Positions 32,728 through 43,398 are shown, numbered from the stretch's first letter. The stretch: DNA of 64,000 nucleotides from CAYFPX01 sp964519895 (GCA_964519895.1 CAZFLE010000016.1:1-64000), one strand, 5' to 3'. The notes: a model not told the origin generated them from the sequence alone. A program made the numbers and translations.

Positions 32728-35196
32728 ATGATCGCCCCCCTCCTCCTCGCCCTCGTCGCATCGGCCCAGGCCGCACCACGGGCGCTGCTCACGGCCCCGG
32801 CCGGCGACCCCTTGCCGGGGGCGACCGTGCGGCTCCAGCTGGTCACCTGGAACGACGACGGCACGCCACGAAGCGAGAGCCTGCCGCGCATCGCGGCCCG
32901 TCATGGCGAGCTGCTCGAGGTGGTGCCCGGCGAGCGACCGGGGTTCTGGGAGCTCCTGTGGCAAGCGCCCGAAGTGGGCGACGTGGCAGAGCTGCTGGTC
33001 GGGCTCGACGGGGACAAGCCCATCAGCATGCCCGTCGCCTTGGGAACCCCTCGGACCTCGACCTTGCACACCGAGCCCCAGCTCACGGGCCGAGCCACTG
33101 GGGGCGGTCCCCTGAGCCTCTTGGTCACCGGCCCCGACCTGCCGGCGCCCGAGGACCTGCGGGTGGTCGCCGCCGAAGGCCAGGTGACCGCCGTCACCCG
33201 CACCGAGCAAGGCCTCGAGGTGCTGTGGCAACCCGCCGACGTGCGGGCCGCCCGGGTCGTGCCCCTGGGCATCCTGGACGCGTCGCGGGGCGGGGTGCCG
33301 CCGATCTGGGTCTCCGCCCGTCTGCGGGCCCGGGTGCCGGTCGCCGTCACGACGGATCCGGGCACCGAGCTCAGCGTGCGTGTCGCCGGGCGGACCTATG
33401 GGCCGGTCATCGCTGACGAGTCCGGTCGGGCCAGCACCACGGTCGACCTGTGGCCCGGGGAACAGCGTGGGGAGGCCACCCTCAGCGACGATCTGGGCAA
33501 CGTCCAGCGCACGCCGATCGTGCTGCCCGGGTCCAAGGAGCCTCAGCTGCTGGTGATCGCCGACGGCGAGCTGGTCACCGGGGCGACGCCGCCACCCCTG
33601 TACCTCCGGGCCATCGATCCACGGGGACAGGCCTGGACCGGCGCAGCGCCGGAGTGTCGCGGCACCGGCGTCGGGGCCCTGGGCGTCCAGGCCACGGGGG
33701 AGGGGACATGGCGAGCCACCCTGCCCCTCAGCCTGGGGGACCTGGTCCAGGACCTGCGCGTGGACTGCGCCATCCCAAGCACCGCCGCCCGGTGGACCCT
33801 GCGCATCCCCACCGGTCGGGGCATGCCCAAGCGCCTGGTGCTCCGCGTGTACCCCGAGGAGCTCACCGGCGACTTCCCGGTGGCCCAGGTGCAGGCCCAC
33901 CTCGAGGACCTGGCGGGGGACCGCTTGGCCCCCACCGCGCTGATCCTGTCCGCGGAGCACGGCGAGCTCCAGCCGACCCCGAGCGACCCCCTGCGTGTCT
34001 CCGCCGACTACACCGCGTCCCTGGCCAACCCAGAGGACCGCATCGAGGCCCGGTGGAACCACCCTCCCGGCAGCGGCCCCCTGTGGGACCTCCGCGTGGC
34101 CCTGAGCCAGGAGGGCGAGCTGCTGGTCAGAGCCGTCGATCGCAGGCGGCAGCCCCTGCTGGGGATCCCGATCCAGGTCCACCTGGGGGCCCAGCACCTG
34201 CAGGGATCCACCGGCGTGCGCGGCTGGGTGGCCCTGGGCTGGGTACCCCCGACCGTGCCCCAGGTCCTCGAGGTCAGCAGCGGGGGCGTGACCCGACGGT
34301 CCGTGACGACCCCCTGGTCCCAATTGCCGCTGGCCGACCCAACAGGGCCGGATCTGCTGGCCACGCACCCCATCCGCATCGCAGCCGGAAGGGTGCGCGA
34401 GGTCTACATCGACGCCGAGCCCGGGGTGCTGAACACCGGCGACGGCGACACAGCAAGGGTCACGGTGCGCATGCTCGATCGCGCCGGCAAGCCCGTCCGA
34501 GACGAGGCCGTCACGGTGGACGCCGACCGGGGCGAGATCACCGCCCTCAAGACCCTGCCAGACGGCACCCTGGAGGCGACCTATGCCCCACCCGCAGGAC
34601 TGGCGACGGGCAAGGTCGAAGTGCGCGCCCACGGCCAGGACGGCTCCTTTGCCGCGACGACCAGCCTGGTCCTCCGGCCGCGCCCGGTCCGGCACTCCCT
34701 GTCCCTGGTCACCGGCGTGATGGCCGGTCCCGGCCCACGGATCTCCCCGCTGGTGGCCCTGGACTACGAGACCCGCTTCCCCTTGGTGGAGCGGGGGCTC
34801 TATGTGCGGGTCTCGACGGCGGGGTGGGTGGCCCGGACCTCGGTGCCGGACCCGGACCGAGGGGGCGAGGTGGCGCTGCGCATGGAGCTGCTCTCGGTGT
34901 CGGCCAGCGTGCTGGGCCGCTGGCAGTCCGACCTGTGGACCGTCTGGGCAGGCGGGGGACCCCAGGTCGTGCCCTATCGGCTGGAGATCCGCTACCCGGG
35001 CGTCACGCCGGTGTCGGGCTTCGGTCTGCACCAGCCGGGCCTGGTGGCCTTTGTGGGGGCGGGGCGCCGCTTCCGGGCAGGCGAGTTCTTCGGCGAGGTC
35101 CGCGGGCTCGGTGTGAGCGCCTACACCGAGGACTTCGGCTTCGAGGGTCAGCTTGGCGGTGTGGCCGCCACCACGGGCTTTCGGCTGATATTCTAG
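32728..35196 (+). CDS. Secreted Ig-like repeat protein with C-terminal beta-barrel-like domain
   Basis: 822 residues. A Sec-type signal (MIAPLLLALVASAQAAP) ends near residue 17. Several Ig-like modules follow: YPEELTGDFPVAQVQAHLED; AVDRRRQPLLGIPIQVHLGA; VRMLDRAGKPVRDEAVTVDAD, the last resembling invasin/Big1 modules. The final 170 residues alternate hydrophobic strands with short turns (VTGVMAGPGPRISPLVALDYE, FFGEVRGLGVSAYTED) and end in RLIF with a terminal Phe, as outer-membrane barrels do. It therefore looks like a surface-exposed Ig stalk anchored by a small barrel. It is 2 bp after the FecR gene. Not matched to a named protein. Confidence 0.7.
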   Translation: MIAPLLLALVASAQAAPRALLTAPAGDPLPGATVRLQLVTWNDDGTPRSESLPRIAARHGELLEVVPGERPGFWELLWQAPEVGDVAELLVGLDGDKPISMPVALGTPRTSTLHTEPQLTGRATGGGPLSLLVTGPDLPAPEDLRVVAAEGQVTAVTRTEQGLEVLWQPADVRAARVVPLGILDASRGGVPPIWVSARLRARVPVAVTTDPGTELSVRVAGRTYGPVIADESGRASTTVDLWPGEQRGEATLSDDLGNVQRTPIVLPGSKEPQLLVIADGELVTGATPPPLYLRAIDPRGQAWTGAAPECRGTGVGALGVQATGEGTWRATLPLSLGDLVQDLRVDCAIPSTAARWTLRIPTGRGMPKRLVLRVYPEELTGDFPVAQVQAHLEDLAGDRLAPTALILSAEHGELQPTPSDPLRVSADYTASLANPEDRIEARWNHPPGSGPLWDLRVALSQEGELLVRAVDRRRQPLLGIPIQVHLGAQHLQGSTGVRGWVALGWVPPTVPQVLEVSSGGVTRRSVTTPWSQLPLADPTGPDLLATHPIRIAAGRVREVYIDAEPGVLNTGDGDTARVTVRMLDRAGKPVRDEAVTVDADRGEITALKTLPDGTLEATYAPPAGLATGKVEVRAHGQDGSFAATTSLVLRPRPVRHSLSLVTGVMAGPGPRISPLVALDYETRFPLVERGLYVRVSTAGWVARTSVPDPDRGGEVALRMELLSVSASVLGRWQSDLWTVWAGGGPQVVPYRLEIRYPGVTPVSGFGLHQPGLVAFVGAGRRFRAGEFFGEVRGLGVSAYTEDFGFEGQLGGVAATTGFRLIF

Positions 35197-35206
35197 GGCC
35201 AACGGC

Positions 35207-38200
35207 ATGACCCTCTCTCCCTGGCTCTTGGTTGCGGTGGGGTGCGCTCCGTCCCTGCCGGAGCCCACACTCGAAGGCGTCGCGCCCACGTGGGGCTGGC
35301 AGGGCGAGACGACCGACGTGACCCTGGTGGGCACGAACCTGCTCCCGTCGATCTACGCCTACGCGGACACCCGAGATGATCACCGGATCTACGCCGACTT
35401 CCAGGCCGAACTGGTGGGCGAGGACGGGCTGGTCATCCCCCTGAGCGGCGAGGACCTGGACACCTATCGGGCGCTGAGCGCCCAGGTCCCAGCGGGACAT
35501 CCGGTCGGCTTCTACGACGTCCGGCTCACCACCCCGAATGGGGCGATCGCTGTGCTCGAGGATGGCTTCAGCATCACAGCCACCCGGGCTGACCACCTGG
35601 ACTTCCAGGTCGACGACGTCGCCTTCCAGGTCCACCAGACCGCGGTGTTCGGCATCCTGTTGGTCGATCCCGACGGCCTGGCTGTCGGGGAAGACCTCGC
35701 AGTCCAGGTCCGCGCGGACCCCGACCAGGGAGCGGACGGCGCGGTCTTCGATCTCGTCGGGCTCGACAACATGTCCGCGCTGACCGATGGGGTGGGGGTC
35801 CAGGGCCGCCTGGGCCCGGACGGCGAAGCCACCCTGACGGTGACCTCCGCCGTGCCCGGAGGCCTGCGCCTGAGCGTCGAGCCCCAGGCCGAGGAGTCGC
35901 TCATCCGCGGCGACGAGGTCTTCTTCGACTTCGCGCCCGGGCCGGTCAACGCCGTGGAGATCACCCTGCCGAACGACGACTTCTCCGCGGTCGCCGGACA
36001 GGCCTTTCCGGTGACGCTGTCGGTGCTCGACGAATTCGGCAACCCCGTCGACGACCAGGGCACCGAGCTGGTGGTCGAAGAACTCTGCGGCACGACCCGG
36101 GAGCCCGTCACCGTGGTCGGCACGGCCGAGCTCCAGCTGGCGGTGACCGGCGCCACCGACGATACCTGTCCCGAGAACCGACTGAGCGTCAGCGGCGGGG
36201 CGTCCGGGGAGTCCGAGCCCTTCGCCACGGTGCCCGGCGCAGGCCAGACCCTGCGCGTCCTGCCCGCATCGGACACGGCCACGGCCGGTGTGCCGTTCTC
36301 GATCTTCGTCTGGTCCGAGGACGCCTACGGCAACATCATCCAGGACTACACCGGCCAGATCACGGTCACGGACAGCGCGGATTCCCTGGTCAGCGCGACC
36401 TGCGAAGAGGGATCGATCCGCTACTGCAGCCTGGACTTCGAGCTCGCGGTCTCATCGACCATCATCCTGGTCGCCGACGATCTGGGGGCCGCAGGGGACA
36501 GCGACCCACTGGCCGTGATCGCTGGGCCCGCGTCGCTCTTGACGGTGTCGCCTCCGTCGGATCCCCTGATCGCTGGCGCCGCCGAAGAACTCCTGATCAG
36601 CGTCCTGGACAGCTTCGGCAACCCCGCTGTGATCGATCCCGGCGGGCTCGACCCGTTCGCCCTGGACGACGGCTCCGGAACGGCGTCCTTGACCTGGCAG
36701 GGCGAGGGCCAGCCGGGCATCCACACCCTGTCCTGTACGACCACCACAGCCAGCGAAGGCGTCGTGCTCACCGTGAGCGTGCCGTCACGGGGACTCTCGG
36801 TGCCGGCCGACCCGGTGACCGTAGTCAACGACGTGCTCGCCACCGTCACGGGGAGCGCCAGCCCCGACACCGTCGAAGCAGGGGAGGTCTTCGAGATCGA
36901 CCTGGCGGGAACCGACGCCTGGGGCAACGCCTACACCACCCAGGTCGACCCGGTGGTGGATCTGGCCGACGCTGCCCTGAGCGTGAGCCCACCGACCCTG
37001 ACCCTGGGCCCCGATGGCACGGCCACGGGTTCATTCAGTGTCTCCGTGGCGGGGGCGCCCGTCGCGCTGTCGATCTCCCAGTCCGGGGTGCTGCTGGGCA
37101 GCGTAGAGCTCACAGTCGAGCACGGGGAGCTGGACCACCTCCAGGCCGAGACCGACGCCGACTGGGTCTGGGTGGGAGACCCCTTGTTGGTGACCGTCAC
37201 GGCCCGGGACGCTTACGAGAACGCGGTCACGGACTTCTCCGGCGGGGCCATCTTGACCTCGACGGGCAGCGGCTTCCTGGCGACACCGCTGGGCGGCTTC
37301 GTGGACGGGAGCGCCTCGACCAGCGTGAGCTGGGACGCGGGCATGCTCCAGGACGCTGTGGTGGCCACCGCGGACTCGGGCCCCAAGGGCACCACCGACC
37401 CGGTCGACGCCCTGGACCCCGCCTGCGCCGACCCCCCGGTGGCCGACCTGAGCCTGGACGGGTCCGACGAGGTCGTGGTCTGCCAGGTGGCGGGGGTCGC
37501 GAGCGTGACCGCCGACTTCTCGGGCTCGTCGAGCACGGCGGGGGTCGCGGCCTACCACTTGGACGATGGGCTGGGCGAGAGCCAGCGGCTGACCAGCGAC
37601 AGTGCCACGGTGACATCGTCGACGCCGGGCCGGGCCACGGTCGGGCTCGTCGTCGTGGACGCCGACGCGTGCGGTGCCGAGACCAGCGCACTGTGGTGGA
37701 ACGGGGACGCTGACGGCGAGCCCGTCGGGCCCATCGAGCTGACGAGCTCGCACACCCAGCGCACCGCGGGCTCAGCGACCAACGGCATCGCCACCGTCCA
37801 GGTCCTGGCCAGGACCTGCAGTGGCGATCTGGCAGCGGCCGGCACCGTGCTGGCCCGAACCGACCTGGGCGACCTGAGCGGGCTGACCGCCACGGGCAGT
37901 GGCCTGGCCCTGGTGCTGGACAGCACCGGCGCTGGCAGCCTCAGCTGGACCCAGGAGGCCGAGAACCACGCCGGCACAGCGACCCTGCACCTGGGAACGG
38001 ACAACGGCGCCAGCCACGGCAGCACGACGGTCGCGGTCATCGGCGACAGCGCGCGGCCGACCCTCGTGGCGGTGGATCCCGCTGGCGCGACCACCGAGCT
38101 GTTGGACGAGCTGGTGATCGCATTCAACGAGCCCATGGCCAGCACCACCCTCACGGCGACCAACGTCTCGCTGGTGGGACCGAGTGGCTCCGAGGGCTTC

Positions 38201-38746
38201 GACAGCATGACCCTGGATGCAGACGGCAGCACGCTCACCGTGGGGCTCAGCGACACCTTGGACACCAGCACCGGGAGCTGGACCCTGACGGTGACCTCGG
38301 GGGCCCGGGACGACGGGGGCAACAACCGCCTGGACGGCACCTGGAGTGGTTCCAGCAGCGACTTCACGGCGGCCTTTGGCGACCAGGTCGACAGCGCCAT
38401 CAGCGTCAGCAGCTGCACACCCGATTCCACCGCCTTTACCCCGGACGGCGACGACGGCAGTGGCGCAGAGGCCGACGGAGTGGGCCTGGCCGTCGAGGCC
38501 TCGGCCGAGCCCGCCTGGTGGGAACTCCAGGTCCTCGATGCCGCCGGGAGCCCCGTCCGCACCTTCCGGACCGCCGCGACCGGCACCAGCGCCACCCTCA
38601 CCTGGGACGGCCGGGGCGACGACGGCCTGGTGGTGGCGGCCGGGAACTACACGCTCATGGCATCGACCCACGACGCCGGCGACAACCAGTCGACAGCCTG
38701 TGAATCCCCGGTCACCCTGACCCAGCACGTGTCGGAGCCGCAGTGA
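35207..38746 (+). CDS. Large multi-domain Ig-like surface lipoprotein
   Basis: 1179 residues. The signal MTLSPWLLVAVGCAPS has Cys13 as a probable lipid anchor. The first domain is IPT/TIG-like (GVAPTWGWQGETTDVTLVGTNL). At least five Ig-like modules follow, each with an ATAGxPFxIxVxxxDAYGNxxxD pattern (VPFSIFVWSEDAYGN, FEIDLAGTDAWGNAYT, LLVTVTARDAYENAVTD). Then comes a bacterial Ig-like DPAGATTELLDELVIAFNEPM domain, and a final FlgD-like Ig domain (TFRTAATGTSATLTWDGRGDDG, VVAAGNYTLMA). It is Cys-poor and acidic, a typical long adhesin or stalk architecture. It is in line with the barrel protein upstream (10-bp gap) and with a kinase downstream. Confidence 0.72.
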   Translation: MTLSPWLLVAVGCAPSLPEPTLEGVAPTWGWQGETTDVTLVGTNLLPSIYAYADTRDDHRIYADFQAELVGEDGLVIPLSGEDLDTYRALSAQVPAGHPVGFYDVRLTTPNGAIAVLEDGFSITATRADHLDFQVDDVAFQVHQTAVFGILLVDPDGLAVGEDLAVQVRADPDQGADGAVFDLVGLDNMSALTDGVGVQGRLGPDGEATLTVTSAVPGGLRLSVEPQAEESLIRGDEVFFDFAPGPVNAVEITLPNDDFSAVAGQAFPVTLSVLDEFGNPVDDQGTELVVEELCGTTREPVTVVGTAELQLAVTGATDDTCPENRLSVSGGASGESEPFATVPGAGQTLRVLPASDTATAGVPFSIFVWSEDAYGNIIQDYTGQITVTDSADSLVSATCEEGSIRYCSLDFELAVSSTIILVADDLGAAGDSDPLAVIAGPASLLTVSPPSDPLIAGAAEELLISVLDSFGNPAVIDPGGLDPFALDDGSGTASLTWQGEGQPGIHTLSCTTTTASEGVVLTVSVPSRGLSVPADPVTVVNDVLATVTGSASPDTVEAGEVFEIDLAGTDAWGNAYTTQVDPVVDLADAALSVSPPTLTLGPDGTATGSFSVSVAGAPVALSISQSGVLLGSVELTVEHGELDHLQAETDADWVWVGDPLLVTVTARDAYENAVTDFSGGAILTSTGSGFLATPLGGFVDGSASTSVSWDAGMLQDAVVATADSGPKGTTDPVDALDPACADPPVADLSLDGSDEVVVCQVAGVASVTADFSGSSSTAGVAAYHLDDGLGESQRLTSDSATVTSSTPGRATVGLVVVDADACGAETSALWWNGDADGEPVGPIELTSSHTQRTAGSATNGIATVQVLARTCSGDLAAAGTVLARTDLGDLSGLTATGSGLALVLDSTGAGSLSWTQEAENHAGTATLHLGTDNGASHGSTTVAVIGDSARPTLVAVDPAGATTELLDELVIAFNEPMASTTLTATNVSLVGPSGSEGFDSMTLDADGSTLTVGLSDTLDTSTGSWTLTVTSGARDDGGNNRLDGTWSGSSSDFTAAFGDQVDSAISVSSCTPDSTAFTPDGDDGSGAEADGVGLAVEASAEPAWWELQVLDAAGSPVRTFRTAATGTSATLTWDGRGDDGLVVAAGNYTLMASTHDAGDNQSTACESPVTLTQHVSEPQ

Positions 38747-38764
38747 CTGCGGGGGGAAGCCAGC

Positions 38765-39461
<697 letters not shown>

Positions 39462-39475
<14 letters not shown>

Positions 39476-40085
39476 AGACGATCTGCTGGAGCGACCCCCC
39501 TTTCCACTCGTGCACGAGCGGGGACGACGCCGGACCGACCCCATCCCTGTCGGCAGCTGGGGCTTCGAGCTGCTGTTCCTGCGGAGTCAGCGCTGTCCCT
39601 GTGGGGGTCGCTTCGACAGCCTGGGCTCCACCGTTGTCGAGCCCGCCCTGGAGTGCCACCGGGCCGCGTGTGACGGCTGCGGGCGCGTCCGGCCGTTCTG
39701 GTTCGACATCCGCCTCTTCCACCAGGATCCCCGGGCGCACTTTCGCTTCGAGGAGCTGCGGGTGACCTTTGAAGAGGCCATGGAGCGCGTAGGGGCCAAC
39801 GACCTGGACGCGGCCCGGCCGCGGTTCGAGGAGGTCACTGCGCGAGAGCCCTGGTTCGGCGTCGCCTGGTTCCACCTGGGCATGATCGCGCTGGTGAACG
39901 AAGGCTTCGACCTGGCCCGGGACTACCTGGAGACCGCAGTCGGCATCCTGCCGCTGGACGCCAGCGTGCACCAGTCGCTCGCCGAGCTGTGGATGCAGAC
40001 CGGCGACGAAGAACGGGCCGCTCGGGCCGCGTGGATGGCGATGACCCTCGAGGCCACCCTGGACGACCCGGTGGCCGAGGGATAG
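39462..40085 (+). CDS. Zinc-ribbon plus TPR protein
   Basis: 207 residues. The N-terminal part carries a CPCGG...CHRAACDGCG pattern (about residues 45-75), consistent with a zinc ribbon. A helical TPR region follows from about 100: AMERVGANDLDAARPRFEEV, AWFHLGMIALVNEGFDLARDYLETA, VHQSLAELWMQTGDEERAARAAW. The GTG start at 39462 follows GGAGGAG inside the kinase gene. It may be an adaptor of the preceding kinase; this is inferred from coupling only. Confidence 0.72.
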
Positions 40086-40095
40086 CCGCCGGCCC

Positions 40096-40584
40096 ATGGC
40101 CGAGACCTCTGAAGACGCCCATCTCCAGGCCTTGAGTCGGACCTTCATGGAGGCGATGACCGCGCGCCGGGCCGGCGACGTGGACCGCGCCGTGGACCTG
40201 CTACGCGAGGTCGTGCGGGCCGAGCCCCGGCTCCCGGAGCCGCACTATGAGCTGGCCCACATCCACCTGGTGGCCGGCCGCCTGGACGACGCCGAGCTCG
40301 AAGCCCGGACCGCTCTCAAGTGGCTGGAACAAGGCGGACAGTGGGTCGACGACGTGCCCGAGCACGTCATGCTGGGCCTGGCCCATCGGCTGCTGGGCGA
40401 GGTGCTTCAACAGCGTGCGTCCTCCGACGTCGTGGTGTTCGGTGACCCCGAGGTCTTCGAGACCCTGATCCAGGAAGCCCGGGCCCACCAGGCCCAGGCC
40501 GGCGAGCTCGATCCGGCGGCCGAACAGGCCGATCAGCACAGCTTCTTCCTGGAGCTCGATGGCCAGGAACTCCCCGAGGCGTAG
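40096..40584 (+). CDS. Small TPR protein
   Basis: 162 residues. Two TPR hairpins are visible (AMTARRAGDVDRAVDLLREVV; HYELAHIHLVAGRLDDAELEARTAL), followed by an acidic C-terminal region without recognised motifs. Soluble. It begins 10 bp after the zinc-ribbon TPR gene and ends the co-directional run that starts with the amidotransferase. It converges on fxsA. Confidence 0.68.
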   Translation: MAETSEDAHLQALSRTFMEAMTARRAGDVDRAVDLLREVVRAEPRLPEPHYELAHIHLVAGRLDDAELEARTALKWLEQGGQWVDDVPEHVMLGLAHRLLGEVLQQRASSDVVVFGDPEVFETLIQEARAHQAQAGELDPAAEQADQHSFFLELDGQELPEA

Positions 40585-40594
40585 CCCCGGCTCG

Positions 40595-41071
40595 CTACAC
40601 CACCGGGTGCTCGAAGGGCGACCCCCCGCCGGGCTTGGGAGTCGGCGTCGACCCCGGCCCGATGGGGCCCGCGGGCCCGGGGCCGAAGCCGCCCCCGGCA
40701 GCCGTGACCTGGGCCCGGGCCATGAACCAGCGCTTCACCCTGGGCGCCAGGAAGCGCCGGGTCGGGGGCGCGATGAGCGACAGGCCAAAGAAGTCGGTCA
40801 GCACCCCCGGCGTCACCAACAAGACGCCGCCCACCAGGATGAGCAGACCCTCGACGATGCGCTCACCAGAGGGGAAGCCCTGGGCGGCCTCGGCCTGGAT
40901 GCCCTGGAGCACGGCGAGGCCCTGGGTCCGGGCCATCGAAGCACCCAGCACGCCGGTCAGCAGGATGAGCGCGACCGTCGGACCGGCCCCCAGCAGCTGC
41001 CCCAGCTGGATGAGGAGATAGAATTCGACCGCGGGCACCACGGTGAAGAGCAGGAAGAGGCGGGTGAACAT
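40595..41071 (-). CDS. fxsA: FxsA family membrane protein
   Basis: 158 residues with three to four membrane segments in the first 110 residues. It starts MFTRLFLLFTVVPAVEFYLLIQLG and continues with GVLGASMARTQGL and LLILVGGVLLVTPGVLTDFFGL, the FxsA family signature. The C-terminal tail is Gly/Pro-rich and probably cytoplasmic. In E. coli FxsA overproduction relieves phage T7 exclusion by the F plasmid; the normal role is unknown. Its ATG overlaps the mazG stop by 1 nt (TGATG). Confidence 0.85.
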   Translation of the reverse strand: MFTRLFLLFTVVPAVEFYLLIQLGQLLGAGPTVALILLTGVLGASMARTQGLAVLQGIQAEAAQGFPSGERIVEGLLILVGGVLLVTPGVLTDFFGLSLIAPPTRRFLAPRVKRWFMARAQVTAAGGGFGPGPAGPIGPGSTPTPKPGGGSPFEHPVV

Positions 41072-41853
41072 CACTCCTCTTTCTTGGCCCGACGCCACAG
41101 GACGTCAAGCGCTTGCCCGTCCAGATCCGCGAGGATCCGACCGTCTGCTCGGGCCGCGGCCTCTACCTTGCGGAAGCGAGCGCCGAAGCGCTGGTTCGCC
41201 ATGCGCAGGCTGTCCTCGGGGGACGCACCCAGGAAGCGGCCGAGCTGGGCCAGGGTGAAGAGCACGTCGCCATACTCCCGGGCGACCGCCTCCGGGTCGC
41301 CCGCCGCCCGGGCCTCGGCGAGCTCGGCCAGTTCCTCGTCGACCTTGGACCGCGCGCCGTCGTGGTCGGCCCAGTCGAACCCGACCTCGGCGGCCTTCTC
41401 CCCCGCTCGCCAGGCGTGCAGGAGCGCAGGCAGCCCATCGGGCAGACCGTCGAGCTTGGATCGGCGGCGGCCGGCCTTGGCGGCCTTGCGGGCCTCCCAC
41501 GCCGCGACCGTGCCTACGTCCAGGCCGTGATCGCCCGGCTCGAACACGTGAGGGTGGCGCACGATCATCTTCTCGGCGATGTCGCCCGCGACGTCATCGA
41601 TGGAGAAGAGCCCGGCCTCGCTCGCCATCTGGGCCAGCATCACCACGTTGAAGAGCAGGTCGCCGAGCTCCTCACGCAGAGCCACGGGATCGCCCCGATC
41701 CAGGGTCTCCAGCACCTCGTGGCACTCCTCGAGCAGGTAGGGCCGCATGGTCTGTAGGGTCTGTGCCCGGTCCCAGGGACAGCCGCCCGGCGCCCGCAGG
41801 GCTGCGACGGTCTCCAGGAGGTGGGCCCAGCCGCGGTGGGCGTCGGCTGGCAT
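41071..41853 (-). CDS. mazG: Nucleoside triphosphate pyrophosphohydrolase MazG
   Basis: 260 residues with two MazG domains. The N-terminal one has CPWDRAQTLQTMRPYLLEECHEVLE and EELGDLLFNVVMLAQMA, giving the ExxE...ExxD metal site; the C-terminal one has VDEELAELAEA and EYGDVLFTLAQL. It hydrolyses non-canonical or excess NTPs to monophosphates. Start ATG at 41853. It is the first gene of a two-gene unit with fxsA and is divergent from the Ser/Thr kinase (54-bp gap). Confidence 0.93.
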   Translation of the reverse strand: MPADAHRGWAHLLETVAALRAPGGCPWDRAQTLQTMRPYLLEECHEVLETLDRGDPVALREELGDLLFNVVMLAQMASEAGLFSIDDVAGDIAEKMIVRHPHVFEPGDHGLDVGTVAAWEARKAAKAGRRRSKLDGLPDGLPALLHAWRAGEKAAEVGFDWADHDGARSKVDEELAELAEARAAGDPEAVAREYGDVLFTLAQLGRFLGASPEDSLRMANQRFGARFRKVEAAARADGRILADLDGQALDVLWRRAKKEE

Positions 41854-41907
41854 GGTCGCTCCGAGGTCGGGTTAGGATGCGGCCGCCCCAGACCAGGAAG
41901 GGGAGCG

Positions 41908-43398
41908 GTGTCGTCGGGCCAGCCGGAAGAATTCGGGAAGTACCACCTCCTCGAGAAGATCGCCACGGGCGGCATGGCCGAGGTCTGGCGGGCCCGCGCC
42001 TATGGCATGGCCGGCTTCGAGAAGATCCTGGTCATCAAGCGCATCCTGGACCACCTGGGCAAGGACAGCCAATTCGTCAAGCTGTTCATCGACGAGGCCC
42101 GCATCTCGGTCTCGCTGCTCCACGTGAACATCGTCCAGGTCTTCGAACTCGGCGAGGTCGACGACGTCTACTACATGGCCATGGAGTACGTGCACGGCCT
42201 GGACCTGGCCCGGCTGGTGTCCCGGGCCGCGCGGCTGGGCAGCTACCCGATCCCAATCGCGTGCTTCATCTGCGCCGAGGTGCTCAAGGCCCTGCAGTTC
42301 GCCCACGACCGCCAGGACGACGACGGGCGACCGCTCAACATCGTGCACTGCGACATCTCGCCCCAGAACATCCTGGTCAGCTTCTCGGGCGAGGTGAAGA
42401 TCACCGACTTCGGCATCTCCCGAGCGGCCTTCCAGGCCAAGGGCCAGCACGACGTCATCCGCGGCAAGTACGCCTACATGAGCCCGGAACAGGTCGAGGG
42501 TCGGCCGCTCACGGGCCGCAGCGACCTGTTCTCGCTGAGCATCGTGCTCTACGAGATGCTGACCGGCCGACGCCTGTTCAAGGCCCGCAACCGCGAGGAG
42601 ACCCTGGCCCGGGTGCGCCGGGCCGAGGTGCCCAGCGCACGCGGCTACCGGCCCGAGATCAGCGAAGACCTCGAGGACATCCTCTTGAAGGGCCTGGCCC
42701 GTCGGCCCGAGGACCGCTTCCGCAGCGCCCAGGAGATGCTGGAGACCCTGAGCAACCTGATGGTGCGCGAGGGTCACCGGGTCAGCAACAGCGACCTGTC
42801 CGGCTTCATGAAACAGGTGCTCGAGGCCGCCAAGGACGCCCAGCGCAAGGCCGACGGCACCCCTCAGACCGTGAAGCCCAGCCGCAGCCTGCCCCCGTCG
42901 GCGGTGGTCGTGCTCGCCGGCGAAGCGTCCCCACCACCGCGCAGCATCGCCGCCCCCCGAGCCACCCTGTCGGCCCTGACCCTGGAGTGGGAGGGCATCA
43001 TCGCCGAGTCCGGCGGCGAGGTCTGGGAGCGCGGCGAGGGCTCGATGCTCGTCATCTGGATCGCCCGCGGCGGCCTCAAGGAGACCCTGAAGCGGGCGGT
43101 GCGCACCGCCGAGACACTCCAGGCCGTCACCACCCGCGCGGGCTTTCGGCTGTCCGCCGGCGTCGCCCCCGGGGTGGCCCGGCTGTCCCCGGACACCCGC
43201 CGCCCGGCCGAGGGCTGGGACCTGGCCGGCCCGTTCTACCTGGCTCGTTGGATGATGAACCTGTCCGCTCACCGCGGGCGAGTCCTGCTGACCGACGTCG
43301 CGGCCCGCCAGGTCGACCGCAGCGCCAACCTGTTGGGGCGCATCCCGATCCAGGGCAACCGCTACATCAACGTGCACGAGCTGGCCCGGGGCGTCTGA
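41908..43398 (+). CDS. Serine/threonine protein kinase with cyclase-like C-terminal domain
   Basis: 496 residues. The kinase domain spans about 9-300: Gly loop IATGGMAEVW, Lys44, catalytic loop IVHCDISPQNIL with Asp149 (HCD in place of HRD, common in myxobacterial kinases), DFG at 167, YMSPEQVEG, and LARRPEDRF. After a Pro-rich linker, residues 345-496 resemble a class III nucleotide cyclase fold (GGEVWERGEG, FRLSAGVAPGVARLSP, GPFYLARWM, IQGNRYINVHEL). The metal-binding Asp residues are missing, so it is probably a sensory or docking domain. There is no membrane segment. The GTG start follows AAGGGGAG. Confidence 0.85.
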   Translation: MSSGQPEEFGKYHLLEKIATGGMAEVWRARAYGMAGFEKILVIKRILDHLGKDSQFVKLFIDEARISVSLLHVNIVQVFELGEVDDVYYMAMEYVHGLDLARLVSRAARLGSYPIPIACFICAEVLKALQFAHDRQDDDGRPLNIVHCDISPQNILVSFSGEVKITDFGISRAAFQAKGQHDVIRGKYAYMSPEQVEGRPLTGRSDLFSLSIVLYEMLTGRRLFKARNREETLARVRRAEVPSARGYRPEISEDLEDILLKGLARRPEDRFRSAQEMLETLSNLMVREGHRVSNSDLSGFMKQVLEAAKDAQRKADGTPQTVKPSRSLPPSAVVVLAGEASPPPRSIAAPRATLSALTLEWEGIIAESGGEVWERGEGSMLVIWIARGGLKETLKRAVRTAETLQAVTTRAGFRLSAGVAPGVARLSPDTRRPAEGWDLAGPFYLARWMMNLSAHRGRVLLTDVAARQVDRSANLLGRIPIQGNRYINVHELARGV

